Shown here in pieces: positions 8,520 to 15,988 of a stretch of 64,000 nt of DNA (positions within the stretch are counted from its first letter, which is position 1; each line of letters begins with the position of its first letter). The stretch spans positions 3,162,001-3,226,000 of the forward strand of contig NZ_BAAAYL010000001.1 in assembly GCF_039536205.1 (NCBI RefSeq), written 5' to 3'. Under the pieces are notes generated by a model. It searched no databases. It was not told the origin of the DNA and saw nothing but the letters and a program-made list of their open reading frames with translations. Position numbers and translations under genes: made by a program. The stretch is from Streptomyces sannanensis (GTDB taxonomy: Bacteria; Actinomycetota; Actinomycetes; Streptomycetales; Streptomycetaceae).

Positions 8520-9734
8520 ATGCCCGTATCCGTACCGCGGCCGAGAGTGATCCCGGCGGCGGAGACCGCCGGCGGCGGAGACCTCACGCTCCTGGTGATC
8601 GAGGACGACCCGGCGGGCACCTTCACCGTCCCCGAACTGCTCGGCGCCGCCGGAACCCGCGTCCGTATCCGTACGGCCCGTAACGTCACCGAGGCCGAAC
8701 GGCTGCTCACCGACGACATCCACTGCGTCCTCGTCGACCTCGCGCTGCCCAGCGGCGAGGGCGACGAGCTGGCCGTCCTGCGGCACATCCTGCGCCTCGC
8801 CCCCGGCCACGCCGTGCTCGCGCTGACCGGCGAGGCCGACGCCGAAAAGGCCGCGGAAGCGGTACGGGCCGGGGCCCAGGACCACCTCTCGCGCGACGAA
8901 CTCGACGGCAGGCTGCTCAGCCGCGTCATCCGTTACGCCGTGGAGCGGAAGCGGGCGGACACCGCCCAGTACAAGCTCGCCGAGTCGCGGGCGCGCGCCC
9001 AGGAGAACGCCCGCCTGGAACGGGGGCTGCTCCCCACCCCGCTGCTCGACGGCTCCGATCTCCGTTTCGCCGCCCACTACCGGCCGGGCCGCTCCCGCGC
9101 TCTGCTCGGCGGCGACTTCTACGACACCGTCCGCACCCCCGACGGCACCGTCCACGCCATGATCGGCGACGTCTGCGGCCACGGCCCCGACGAAGCCGCG
9201 CTCGGTGTCGAGCTGCGCATCGCCTGGCGCGCACTGATATTCGCGGGCCTGTGCGGAGACGAACTCCTCTCCACGCTCCAGCAGGTCCTGGAACACGAAC
9301 GCGACAGCGAGGAGATCTTCGCCACCCTCTGCACCGTCGACATCTCCCCGGACGGCCGCCGCGCCGGCCTCTGCCTGGCCGGCCACCCCTCCCCGCTGAT
9401 CGCCCGGCACGGCCAGGCCGCGCAACTGCTGCCGTACCAGGACGGCGGACCCGCGCTCGGCCTGCTCCCACGCGCCCGCTGGCCGCGCCGCCAGGTCGAA
9501 CTGGGCGGCGCATGGAGCCTGCTGATGTACACGGACGGCCTCATCGAAGGCCGCCTCGGTCCCGACACGCGTGAGCGCCTCGGCCAGGACGGCATGACCG
9601 AGATGATCAACCGCAAGCTGGCGGAGGGGCTGCGCGGCAAGCGGCTGCTCCGGGCCGCGGCCGCCGAAGCCCGCGAGCTGAACGGCGGCGAACTGACCGA
9701 CGACGTGGCGCTGGTGCTGCTGGACCGGGGCTGA
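8520..9734 (+). CDS. response-regulator receiver domain fused to PP2C (SpoIIE) phosphatase
   Basis: It has 404 residues. The receiver domain (about 22-140) begins LLVIEDDPAG and has the phospho-acceptor Asp73 in LVDLALPSGEG. A short helical linker follows (ARAQENARLERGLLPTPLL). The SpoIIE-type serine phosphatase domain (about 175-400) shows LLGGDFYDTV, IGDVCGHGPDEA and the metal-binding tail LTDDVALVLL. Such RsbU/RssB-like proteins dephosphorylate anti-sigma antagonists. Start: ATG 8520, after AGGGAAGGA. No sensor kinase gene is adjacent, so it is an orphan whose input is unknown. Confidence 0.92.
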   Translation: MPVSVPRPRVIPAAETAGGGDLTLLVIEDDPAGTFTVPELLGAAGTRVRIRTARNVTEAERLLTDDIHCVLVDLALPSGEGDELAVLRHILRLAPGHAVLALTGEADAEKAAEAVRAGAQDHLSRDELDGRLLSRVIRYAVERKRADTAQYKLAESRARAQENARLERGLLPTPLLDGSDLRFAAHYRPGRSRALLGGDFYDTVRTPDGTVHAMIGDVCGHGPDEAALGVELRIAWRALIFAGLCGDELLSTLQQVLEHERDSEEIFATLCTVDISPDGRRAGLCLAGHPSPLIARHGQAAQLLPYQDGGPALGLLPRARWPRRQVELGGAWSLLMYTDGLIEGRLGPDTRERLGQDGMTEMINRKLAEGLRGKRLLRAAAAEARELNGGELTDDVALVLLDRG

Positions 9735-9744
9735 GCCCGCCGCC

Positions 9745-9833
9745 AGGTCCTGCCCGGTCGGTCAGGCCGGATCAGGGAGCGCCCGCCGGCACCGGGACGT
9801 CGCGAGCCCGGCCTGATCGGCCGGACAGGGCCT
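9745..9833. repeat. repeat family with AGGTCCTG(T/C)CCGG ends, short copy
   Basis: The ends form an imperfect inverted repeat: CCTGCCCGGTCGGTCAGGCC against GGCCTGATCGGCCGGACAGG. The right 30 bp (CGTCGCGAGCCCGGCCTGAT and onward) are nearly identical to the right end of the element at 36709-36975. It lies just after the phosphatase gene and may double as its terminator. Confidence 0.75.
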
Positions 9834-9842
9834 CATACGGGC

Positions 9843-10020
9843 CTAGCGCGTGTTTCGAAAGTCCCGCCTGGTCGGGAACGCCCGGCACGCACGCTCGCCG
9901 CGTTGTCGGTCGTCGGCGCAGCCCGCTGCGCTCTCCTCCCTCCGCCTTGCGATCGCACGCACCAGACGCCCCCGACCCCGCCCTCCGGGCGGACGACGCT
10001 ACTTTCGAAACACGCCCTAG
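9843..10020. mobile_element. MITE-like element, 170 bp, CTAG target duplication
   Basis: Left end CGCGTGTTTCGAAAGT (9847-9862) and right end ACTTTCGAAACACGCC (10001-10016) match 15 of 16 as inverted repeats. CTAG flanks both sides (9843-9846 and 10017-10020), consistent with a 4-bp target duplication of the YTAR type known for IS5-family elements. The interior has no coding capacity. The right CTAG contains the TAG stop codon of the neighbouring minus-strand gene. Confidence 0.8.
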
Positions 10021-10349
10021 CGCCGTCCGTTGTACGGCCCGTAAGGACCGTCGCTGCTGGAACCGCCCTTGCGCCGGCCGCCACCGGACACCTCACGAAG
10101 CGCCGGCCGCACGTCCACCATGAACACGATGGTCGCGACCAGACCGGCGAGCTGCAGGAACAGCCACGGCATGATCAGGTCCACCGCGACCACGAGACCG
10201 AGGATGATCAGCCAGAAGGGCTTGGTCTTCTTGTCGGCGGCACGGTACGCGTCCTCTCGGGCCAGCGCGGCAAGGACGAAGGCGACCAGGGCGAAAGCCA
10301 GCAGACCGACGTCGATCACAAGCCAGAGGAGACTTTCCCCGTAGAACAT
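10017..10349 (-). CDS. DUF2516 family membrane protein
   Basis: A 110-residue protein with two to three membrane segments (about 8-29, 44-66 and possibly 68-80) and a Gly/Ser/Tyr-rich tail ending GPYNGRR. AGGAGG lies eight bases before the ATG at 10349; the GTG three codons upstream would sit on that ribosome site. Its TAG stop lies inside the CTAG copy left by the adjacent MITE-like element. The DUF2516 / HbhA-like / XRE order matches the mycobacterial hbhA neighbourhood, so it likely belongs to that conserved unit. Function is unknown. Confidence 0.85.
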   Translation of the reverse strand: MFYGESLLWLVIDVGLLAFALVAFVLAALAREDAYRAADKKTKPFWLIILGLVVAVDLIMPWLFLQLAGLVATIVFMVDVRPALREVSGGGRRKGGSSSDGPYGPYNGRR

Positions 10350-10406
10350 GTCGAGCACCTCCTCATGAGTCGAATCGAGCGCCTTGCGGTCAAGTTACCG
10401 CGACAA

Positions 10407-10438
10407 CGTGCCGGACACCCATTGGAGTGCCCGGCACG
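10407..10438 (-). terminator. hairpin after the HbhA-like gene
   Basis: CGTGCCGG (10407-10414) and CCGGCACG (10431-10438) form a perfect 8-bp stem, extended inward by CAC/GTG. It lies 34 bp past the stop of the minus-strand gene and before the DUF2516 start. Confidence 0.6.
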
Positions 10439-10471
10439 CCGGCGCTCAACCGCGCGCCTGCCCACTCCGCC

Positions 10472-11008
10472 TCACCGAGCGGCCTGGCTGCTCTTCCTGG
10501 CCCCGTTCTTGCGCGCGTTGGTCTTCCTGGCCTCGGGCTGGTCGTCCTCGGCGGCCTTCTCCTCCTGCTGCTGATCCTTGGGCTCGACCGCCTCGGAGAG
10601 CTCGGCGAGCTCCTCGGCCGCCTCGCCGCGCCAGGCCTTCACGGTCTGCTCACCGTGCTCGGCGACCTTCTCGTACGCCTCGCGAGCCTTCACCGCGTAC
10701 TCCGCGGCCACGCCCACGCCCCGCAGCGCCAGATCCTGCGCGGTGTCACCCAGCTTCCTCAGGTCGGTGTCGAGCCCGCTCATCACTTCGGTGAACTTCG
10801 CAGACACCGTGGCCTGCGCTTCCTTCGCCTGTTCGGCCACGCGCTGCTGCACGACCTTGGGGTCCGTCTTCCGCACCGCCTCGAACCGCGCCGGCGCCTC
10901 GGCGGCCAGCTTCCTCGCCTGCTGGTAGGCGAGATCGGCGGTCCCGGCCGCGAAGTACAGCGGCGTCGGGTCGGTGAGGGTCTTGCGCAGGTCTTCGGTG
11001 ATCGCCAT
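10472..11008 (-). CDS. heparin-binding hemagglutinin-like coiled-coil protein
   Basis: A 178-residue, highly charged helical protein. Residues 20-130 are Ala/Glu/Lys heptads with no membrane segment. The C-terminus is Lys/Arg/Ala-rich (ARKTNARKNGARKSSQAAR), the hallmark of mycobacterial HbhA, which binds sulfated glycans. In Streptomyces no host adhesion is expected; a cell-envelope or polarity role is possible. It lies 18 bp downstream of the XRE regulator gene on the same strand, so the two form an operon, as in Mycobacterium. The ATG at 11008 follows a GGGAGGATT ribosome site. Confidence 0.82.
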   Translation of the reverse strand: MAITEDLRKTLTDPTPLYFAAGTADLAYQQARKLAAEAPARFEAVRKTDPKVVQQRVAEQAKEAQATVSAKFTEVMSGLDTDLRKLGDTAQDLALRGVGVAAEYAVKAREAYEKVAEHGEQTVKAWRGEAAEELAELSEAVEPKDQQQEEKAAEDDQPEARKTNARKNGARKSSQAAR

Positions 11009-11026
11009 CGCTGGAATCCTCCCGGA

Positions 11027-11395
11027 TCAGGGTGTGTCGGTGTCCTTGTCGAGCCCGTTCTCCTTGCGGAAGGACTCGTAGATCTGGAGCAGCACCTGCT
11101 TCTGCCGCTCGTTTATGGAGGGATCGGCGAGGATCACATTGCGCGTCTCGACCTCGTCACGGTCCCGCTCGTCGAGAATCCCGGCCTGTACGTACAAGGT
11201 CTCGGCGGAGATCCGCAGCGCCTTGGCGATCTGCTGCAGAATCTCCGCACTCGGCTTGCGCAGGCCGCGCTCGATCTGACTCAGGTACGGATTGGACACC
11301 CCCGCGGCATCGGCGAGCTGCCGCAGCGACAGCTGCGCATTGCGCCGCTGCTCGCGCAGGTACTCACCGAGATTGCCGACGTTGAGTGATGCCAT
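11027..11395 (-). CDS. XRE family helix-turn-helix regulator
   Basis: It has 122 residues. The HTH lies at about 8-65: LGEYLREQRRNAQLSLRQLA, then AGVSNPYLSQIERGLRKPS. The C-terminal half is helical and charged. The start MASLNVG at 11395 is preferred over a start six codons upstream. It is co-directional with the HbhA-like gene 18 bp downstream. A perfect TGCAAGC-N4-GCTTGCA inverted repeat lies 32 bp upstream and is a good candidate for its own operator. It is orthologous in position to the regulator upstream of hbhA in mycobacteria. Confidence 0.88.
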   Translation of the reverse strand: MASLNVGNLGEYLREQRRNAQLSLRQLADAAGVSNPYLSQIERGLRKPSAEILQQIAKALRISAETLYVQAGILDERDRDEVETRNVILADPSINERQKQVLLQIYESFRKENGLDKDTDTP

Positions 11396-11426
11396 GCACC
11401 GATGGTGCACCAAGCCTGCTAACTAT

Positions 11427-11444
11427 TGCAAGCAGGCGCTTGCA
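11427..11444. promoter_or_regulatory. TGCAAGC-AGGC-GCTTGCA palindrome, probable XRE operator
   Basis: Seven-base perfect arms are separated by four bases, 32 bp upstream of the XRE start in an otherwise unstructured intergenic region. The right position and two-fold symmetry suggest autoregulation by the XRE protein; this is inference. Confidence 0.55.
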
Positions 11445-11868
11445 GGTGTTTACGCCCGCTCGACAGAACAGCCACGCCGACGGCCCTGCCGGCAGGTTTG
11501 CCAGGGACCGCTCGAGGTGATGTGGCCGGCCCGTTTCGAGGAAGCGTGTCCGTTCCCGGTATATCTGCGGTTTCCCGCCGGGACTGCAATGTGAAACGGG
11601 TCCCGGGCGACCCGCGCAGCAAGCTGCCCTACCCACGGGCCACCTCCCCGCGACGTTCGGCCGCGACGGCGGTGCCCATCGTCCGGCTGTCAAGCCGGGG
11701 CGAGCCGGGTCATCGTCACCGCGCGCCTGTTGGAGGAGCGTGCCGAAGGAGCGAACAGGGCGATTGCCACCTTCCTTGCACGGAAGCCTGAATGACGCTG
11801 TGGAGGCCTACTTCCTCGCACTGGCGGAAAACAGCAGGGCACACCTACAGCACGGAGGAGCATGAAGC
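11445..11868. other. intergenic stretch, 424 bp
   Basis: No convincing coding region: the frames show no family signature and no ribosome sites. The last 60 bases hold the GGAGGAGC ribosome site of the next gene. A start at 11863 would end after seven codons, so it is not used. Confidence 0.5.
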
Positions 11869-12750
11869 ATGCGACCAGATGACTGGCACCTCACCGAAGA
11901 CGTCGACGACTTTCTCGCCCGAGCCGGAGACTTCCTGCGCTCGCGGCCCGGCCCGCACGTCATGCAGCTGACCTGGGCCGAGAGAGTGCGAGCGCGTGGG
12001 GCGGAGGCGTTCGGCACGGAAGCCCCTGTCTTCGGCGTGCTGGAGCGAGCAGGCGAGGTCCACGCCACCTTCTACCGCCTCCCTCCCCGTGGTTTCGGCC
12101 TCTCCCCGCTCACGCCCGAGCAGGCCGACTCCCTCGCCGCCCGCCTGGCCACCCTCGGGCACTCCCTTCGCTCCGTCAGCGCGGACCACAGCACCGCCAC
12201 CGCTTTCGCCGAGGCGTGGCAGCGGCACACCGGGGCGACGCCGAAACTCCGCGACACGCGGCTCCGTCTGTACCGCCTCGGCACCCTCACCCCACCGGAG
12301 CCGCCGCCGGCCGGCCGAGGCCGCGTCCTGGGCGAGCAGGACCTTGAACACGTCATGTTCTGGTGCGGCGAGTTCGCCAAGGCCGTCGGGGAAGACGTCA
12401 CCATCGACGCCGACACGTGGGCCGGCACCCGCTACGCCGACAAGCGCTACACGCTATGGGAGACCCCGGACGGCACCCCCGTCTCCATCGCGGGCATGAA
12501 CCCGATGATCGGCGGCCAGATCCAGGTGGACATCGTCTACACCCCGGCCCACCTGCGCGGTCGCGGCTACGCGGGCGCCGTGACGGCGGAGGTCAGCCGG
12601 GTCGCGCTGGCCGCGGGCGCGCGGGAGGTCGTGTTGTTCGCGGACCTGTCCAACCCCACCAGCAACGCCCTCTACCAGCGCCTCGGTTATCGCACGCTCG
12701 CCGACTGGGCTGTGTATGGCTTCTCGTGCGCCGCACCGGAAGTGAGTTAA
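11869..12750 (+). CDS. GNAT family N-acetyltransferase
   Basis: A 293-residue cytoplasmic protein. The N-terminal half is a degenerate GNAT-like domain with no clear motif. The C-terminal half has the acetyl-CoA loop YTPAHLRGRGYAGAVTAEVS (R-G-R-G-Y-A) and LFADLSNPTSNALYQRLGY, the usual beta5/alpha5 ending. GGAGGAGC precedes the ATG at 11869. Substrate is unknown. The gene stands alone. Confidence 0.88.
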   Translation: MRPDDWHLTEDVDDFLARAGDFLRSRPGPHVMQLTWAERVRARGAEAFGTEAPVFGVLERAGEVHATFYRLPPRGFGLSPLTPEQADSLAARLATLGHSLRSVSADHSTATAFAEAWQRHTGATPKLRDTRLRLYRLGTLTPPEPPPAGRGRVLGEQDLEHVMFWCGEFAKAVGEDVTIDADTWAGTRYADKRYTLWETPDGTPVSIAGMNPMIGGQIQVDIVYTPAHLRGRGYAGAVTAEVSRVALAAGAREVVLFADLSNPTSNALYQRLGYRTLADWAVYGFSCAAPEVS

Positions 12751-12967
12751 GAACCAGGCCCTGTCGTCACATTCCCGTCTGCGCCGCTGGGCGGCCTACG
12801 GTCCTCGCCCGGCGGTCCGGCCGGCGAGGCAGCGCCCCTCCCCAAAATGCTCTTCTCACGCGCTCGCTTCGCCCGGTACGGTCTCGATCACGTTCCCGCT
12901 GCGGGGAGGCCGAGAGTTCCGCGCGCGGTCGCCCCAGCAGTTCCCACATTGAGAGTAGGTTTCGTCC

Positions 12968-13348
12968 ATGGCATGTCGCATCAGTGAGCTCGTGCTCGGT
13001 TGCCACGATCCCGAGGTGCTGGCGCGGTTCTGGTGCGAGGTCCTGGACTTCGTAGTGCTCGATCGCGAAGGGAACGACTGCATCGAGATCGGGCCGCGCG
13101 AAGGGTTCGGCGGCCCACAGCCGACGATCATCCTCAGTCGCAGGGACGAGCCGGAGCCCGGGAAGTCCCGGCTGCACATCGACGTCAACCCCACCGACCG
13201 CGATCAGGACGCCGAACTCGAACGCCTCCTGAAGCTCGGGGCGCGCCCGGCCGACATCGGCCAGACCGGCGAGGAGCAGTGGCACGTACTCGCCGACCCC
13301 GAGGGCAATGAGTTCTGTCTGCTCAAGGCCCGCCTCAAGCAGCTCTGA
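12968..13348 (+). CDS. VOC (glyoxalase/bleomycin-resistance fold) family protein
   Basis: It has 126 residues with paired beta-alpha-beta-beta-beta modules: ISELVLGCHDPEVLARFWCE at the start, SRLHIDVNPTDRD in the middle, and HVLADPEGNEFCLLK at the end (the D-P-E-G-N-E-F-C motif with the metal-ligand Glu position). Family members include dioxygenases, glyoxalases and antibiotic-binding proteins, and the sequence does not decide between them. It is a single gene between a GNAT gene and a decayed region. Confidence 0.88.
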   Translation: MACRISELVLGCHDPEVLARFWCEVLDFVVLDREGNDCIEIGPREGFGGPQPTIILSRRDEPEPGKSRLHIDVNPTDRDQDAELERLLKLGARPADIGQTGEEQWHVLADPEGNEFCLLKARLKQL

Positions 13349-13509
13349 CGGCTCTGTGTCCCGGGGGCGGCCGACGGGCCTCGAGAGGCTCCTCGCGCCG
13401 CTGCTCGCGCGAGCGCAGCAGCTACCGGGCCGGCGAGAACCTGTCCCTCGAGGGGGCTGCCGTCGGCAAGCGGACCTGGGAGGACTTCCTGGCCGAGCGG
13501 GTGCGGTGA
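13349..13509 (+). other. possible gene remnant, unrecognised
   Basis: A frame without a start codon ends at TGA 13507-13509 and reads RERSSYRAGENLSLEGAAVG, then KRTWEDFLAERVR. It looks like the tail of a real protein, but no family was recognised. It lies between the VOC gene and the frameshifted LysR gene, a stretch with other signs of decay. Confidence 0.25.
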
Positions 13510-13520
13510 AGGCGCCGATG

Positions 13521-14430
13521 TCATCCGCCGGGCCGACCGGTGGCCGCCTGCCGGAGTACCCGCCGGCAGGCCGTCGCGGCCGGGTGCCGGCTGCTTCCGC
13601 GGCGTACCGCGGTGAAGATCCTGCGTGCCTGCTGACCGTGCGGAAAGCTGCCGCAGCGGAACGCTCGGGGCACCTCCGCCCCACACGAGGTCCGGCAGGA
13701 ACGCGGCGGCGTGGCCCTGTTCCACGAGGCGCAGATGCAGGAGGAGGTCGGTGGATTCGAACCGTACGTCGGGTTCGAACCCCGCGTTGCGGCAGAGGGT
13801 CATCGCCCAGTGCCGGGCGGCCGTGCCCTCGGGTTCCATGACCCAGGGGCGCCCGGCCAGCGAACGGAGCGCGGCCAAGGGGCTCTTCGCGTCGGTCGGC
13901 TCGGGCAGGGCGAGACGCAGCGGGTCGTCGCACAGCTCCTCCTGCTCCAGACCGTCCGGCCGAGGGTTGGGATTGCCCGGGTACTCCTCGGCGATGACCA
14001 GGTCGAAGTCGCGGGCGAGCAGCCTGGGGAGGGACGTCTCCGGCTCCAGCTGCGTGATGTGGACCCGCAGACGGGGATGCGCTTCACGCAGCAGGGTCAG
14101 CGCAGTGGGGACCAGGGTGAGGGCGGCGGTCTGGAAGGTGGCCACGCGGAGGGTGCCGGTGAGGTCGGTGAGGGAGGCGTTGATCTCGGCCTCGGCGCGT
14201 TCCAGTCGCTCGAGGACCGCCTCGGTGTGGGCGACGAGTATCTCGGCCTGCTCGGTCAGCCGCACCCGGCGCCCGACCGGCTCCAGCAGCCGGACGCCGA
14301 CCTCCGACTCCAGCTGGGAGAGCTGCTGGGAGACCGAGGAAGGGCTGTACGAGAGGGCGGCGGCGACGGCCGCGAGCGTGCCCCGGTGCTTGAGCTCACG
14401 CAGCAGACGCAGCCGGTGCAGATCGAACAT
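13521..14430 (-). pseudogene. LysR-type regulator with a frameshift near the 3' end
   Basis: The start MFDLHRLRLLRELKHRGTLA and the HTH (SYSPSSVSQQLSQLESEVG) are typical of LysR regulators. The substrate-binding domain is intact up to LPDLVWGGGAPSVPLRQLS. After that the expected tail, ARRIFTAVRRGSSRHPAATA and CRRVLRQAATGRPGG, continues in another frame to the TGA at 13521-13523. A one-base change near 13635-13650 (or a sequencing error) would explain it. Left unrepaired, the frame reads through about 300 codons of unrelated sequence. It diverges from the PLP lyase gene, its likely target. Confidence 0.8.
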
Positions 14431-14531
14431 CGAGCAGCCCCCACAGCAGTCGGGTCGTTTCGGTTCCCTTGATGAATATAGGTCGGAAACATTCGCTGGA
14501 CCGATGAGTGAGCGGACCGCAGGCTGGTCGC

Positions 14532-15671
14532 GTGTCTGCCTCTCCTGTTCGTACGCCCTCCTGGTACGCACACCCGGCCGCCCGGGCCCGGGCCTGCGCA
14601 CCCGCCCCCGCCGAGGTGCGGGACTTCCATGCCTCACTGCCCGGCTACGCGCCGACCCCGCTGACCGAACTCCCCTCGATCGCCGCCGAACTGGGTGTGG
14701 GCCGGGTCTTCGTCAAGGACGAGTCGTTCCGGCTGGGGCTGCCCGCGTTCAAGGCGCTGGGCGCGTCCTGGGCCGTGCACCGGGTCCTGTCGCGGCGGGC
14801 GCCCGGCGCCCGGGTGCGGCTGGTCACCGCCACCGACGGCAACCACGGCCGGGCGGTCGCGCGCATGGCCCGGCTGCTGGGTCAGCGCGCCCATGTGTTC
14901 GTGCCGCGGGGAGTGCGTCCGGAGGCGATGGCCGCGATCGCCGCCGAGGGCGCCGGGCTCACCCGGGTCGACGGGCCCTACGACGACGCCGTGCGCCGGG
15001 CCGCGGCGGACGCCGCCGGGCCGGACTCGGTCCTCGTCCAGGACACCGCCTGGCCCGGTTACGAGGAGATCCCCGGCTGGATCGTCGAGGGATACTCCAC
15101 GCTGTTCACCGAGATGGACGCACAGCTGGCCGCCGCGGGGGCCGGGGCCCCCGGTCTGGTCGCCGTCCCCGTCGGGGTGGGCTCGCTCGCCCAGGCCGCG
15201 GTCGTCCACTACCGCAGCCGCGCCACCGGCGGCACCTCGTCCCTGCTGTCCGTCGAACCGGAGGCCGCGGCCTGTGTCCTGCGGAGTCTCACCCTCGGGC
15301 GGCCGGTCGGCGTGGCCACCGGCGAGACGGCCATGGCCGGGCTGAACTGCGGCACGCCGTCCAGCATCGCCTGGCCCCACCTGCGCGCCGGTCTGGACGC
15401 CGCGGTCGCCGTGACCGACGCCGACAGCGCCCGCGCGGCCCGGGATCTCACCGCTCTCGGGGTCTTCGCCGGCCCTTGCGGCGCCGCCTCGCTGGCCGGT
15501 GTCCGCGCCGCCCTCACCGGTGCGGCGGCCGAGGACCGCCGCACCGCCCTGGCCCTGGGCCCCGCTTCCACGGTCGTCCTGCTGTGCACCGAGGGCGCCG
15601 CCGCCAACCCGTACCCGGCCGCATGGCACTGCTCGTCCTCATCCACGCGTCGCTCACGCTCGGCCGGCTAG
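14532..15671 (+). CDS. diaminopropionate ammonia-lyase family PLP enzyme
   Basis: About 379 residues of fold-type II PLP enzyme, related to threonine dehydratase and 2,3-diaminopropionate ammonia-lyase. The Schiff-base Lys lies in LGLPAFKALGASWAV, the phosphate-binding and Asn loop in TATDGNHGRAVA, and the Gly-rich loop in PVGVGSLAQA. The tail, CSSSSTRRSRSAG, looks atypical, so the 3' end may be altered. GTG 14532 was chosen; GTG 14508 is an alternative. It is divergent from the LysR gene by about 100 bp and followed by a LysE-exporter remnant, which hints at an amino-acid catabolism/export locus. Confidence 0.82.
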   Translation: MSASPVRTPSWYAHPAARARACAPAPAEVRDFHASLPGYAPTPLTELPSIAAELGVGRVFVKDESFRLGLPAFKALGASWAVHRVLSRRAPGARVRLVTATDGNHGRAVARMARLLGQRAHVFVPRGVRPEAMAAIAAEGAGLTRVDGPYDDAVRRAAADAAGPDSVLVQDTAWPGYEEIPGWIVEGYSTLFTEMDAQLAAAGAGAPGLVAVPVGVGSLAQAAVVHYRSRATGGTSSLLSVEPEAAACVLRSLTLGRPVGVATGETAMAGLNCGTPSSIAWPHLRAGLDAAVAVTDADSARAARDLTALGVFAGPCGAASLAGVRAALTGAAAEDRRTALALGPASTVVLLCTEGAAANPYPAAWHCSSSSTRRSRSAG

Positions 15672-15829
15672 GAGTGTCCTGAAGATCTTGGAATCGCGCC
15701 CGGCTTGCACCGGTTCATGGCGATTGACATTTACTGGCAATCCAAGGCGAGTCAGGCGGCCGGAGCAAGATCTTCATCGGTCTTCCAGGCGGTTATGCGT
15801 ATCCGCCGTCCAGAGCCCGTTCGGTCCTC
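15672..15829. other. intergenic segment with an 11-bp inverted repeat
   Basis: TGAAGATCTTG (15680-15690) and CAAGATCTTCA (15766-15776) are perfect inverted repeats 75 bp apart. The DNA between them does not code. It sits exactly where the N-terminal part of the LysE-like gene would be expected, so it may be a small insertion or deletion scar. Confidence 0.4.
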
Positions 15830-15979
15830 GAGAAGCCCGGGGTCCGCCGGGCCCTGGACCGCGTCACGGGAGTCGTGCTGATCGGATTCGGCCTCAAGGT
15901 CGCCGCTTCCTCTCCCCTGCCGGCTTCCTCTCCCCCGCTGTACGGGGCGCCGGTGGTCGGCGCCCCGGCGCTCGCCTGA
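15830..15979 (+). pseudogene. remnant of a LysE/RhtB amino-acid exporter
   Basis: The frame ending at TGA 15977-15979 reads EKPGVRRALDRVTGVVLIGF, then GLKVAA. This is the typical last-helix signature of LysE-type exporters (R-x-L-D-R-x-x-G-x-x-L-I-G-x-G). Everything upstream of it is missing. LysE genes are often paired with a LysR regulator, and a damaged LysR gene lies 1.4 kb away. Confidence 0.5.
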
Positions 15980-15988
15980 CGGTGCGTT

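Noticed and set aside
13204..13520. Long C-terminal extension of the LysR frame
   Set aside because: It runs through the VOC gene antisense and has no LysR-like sequence; the native tail is found after a frameshift.
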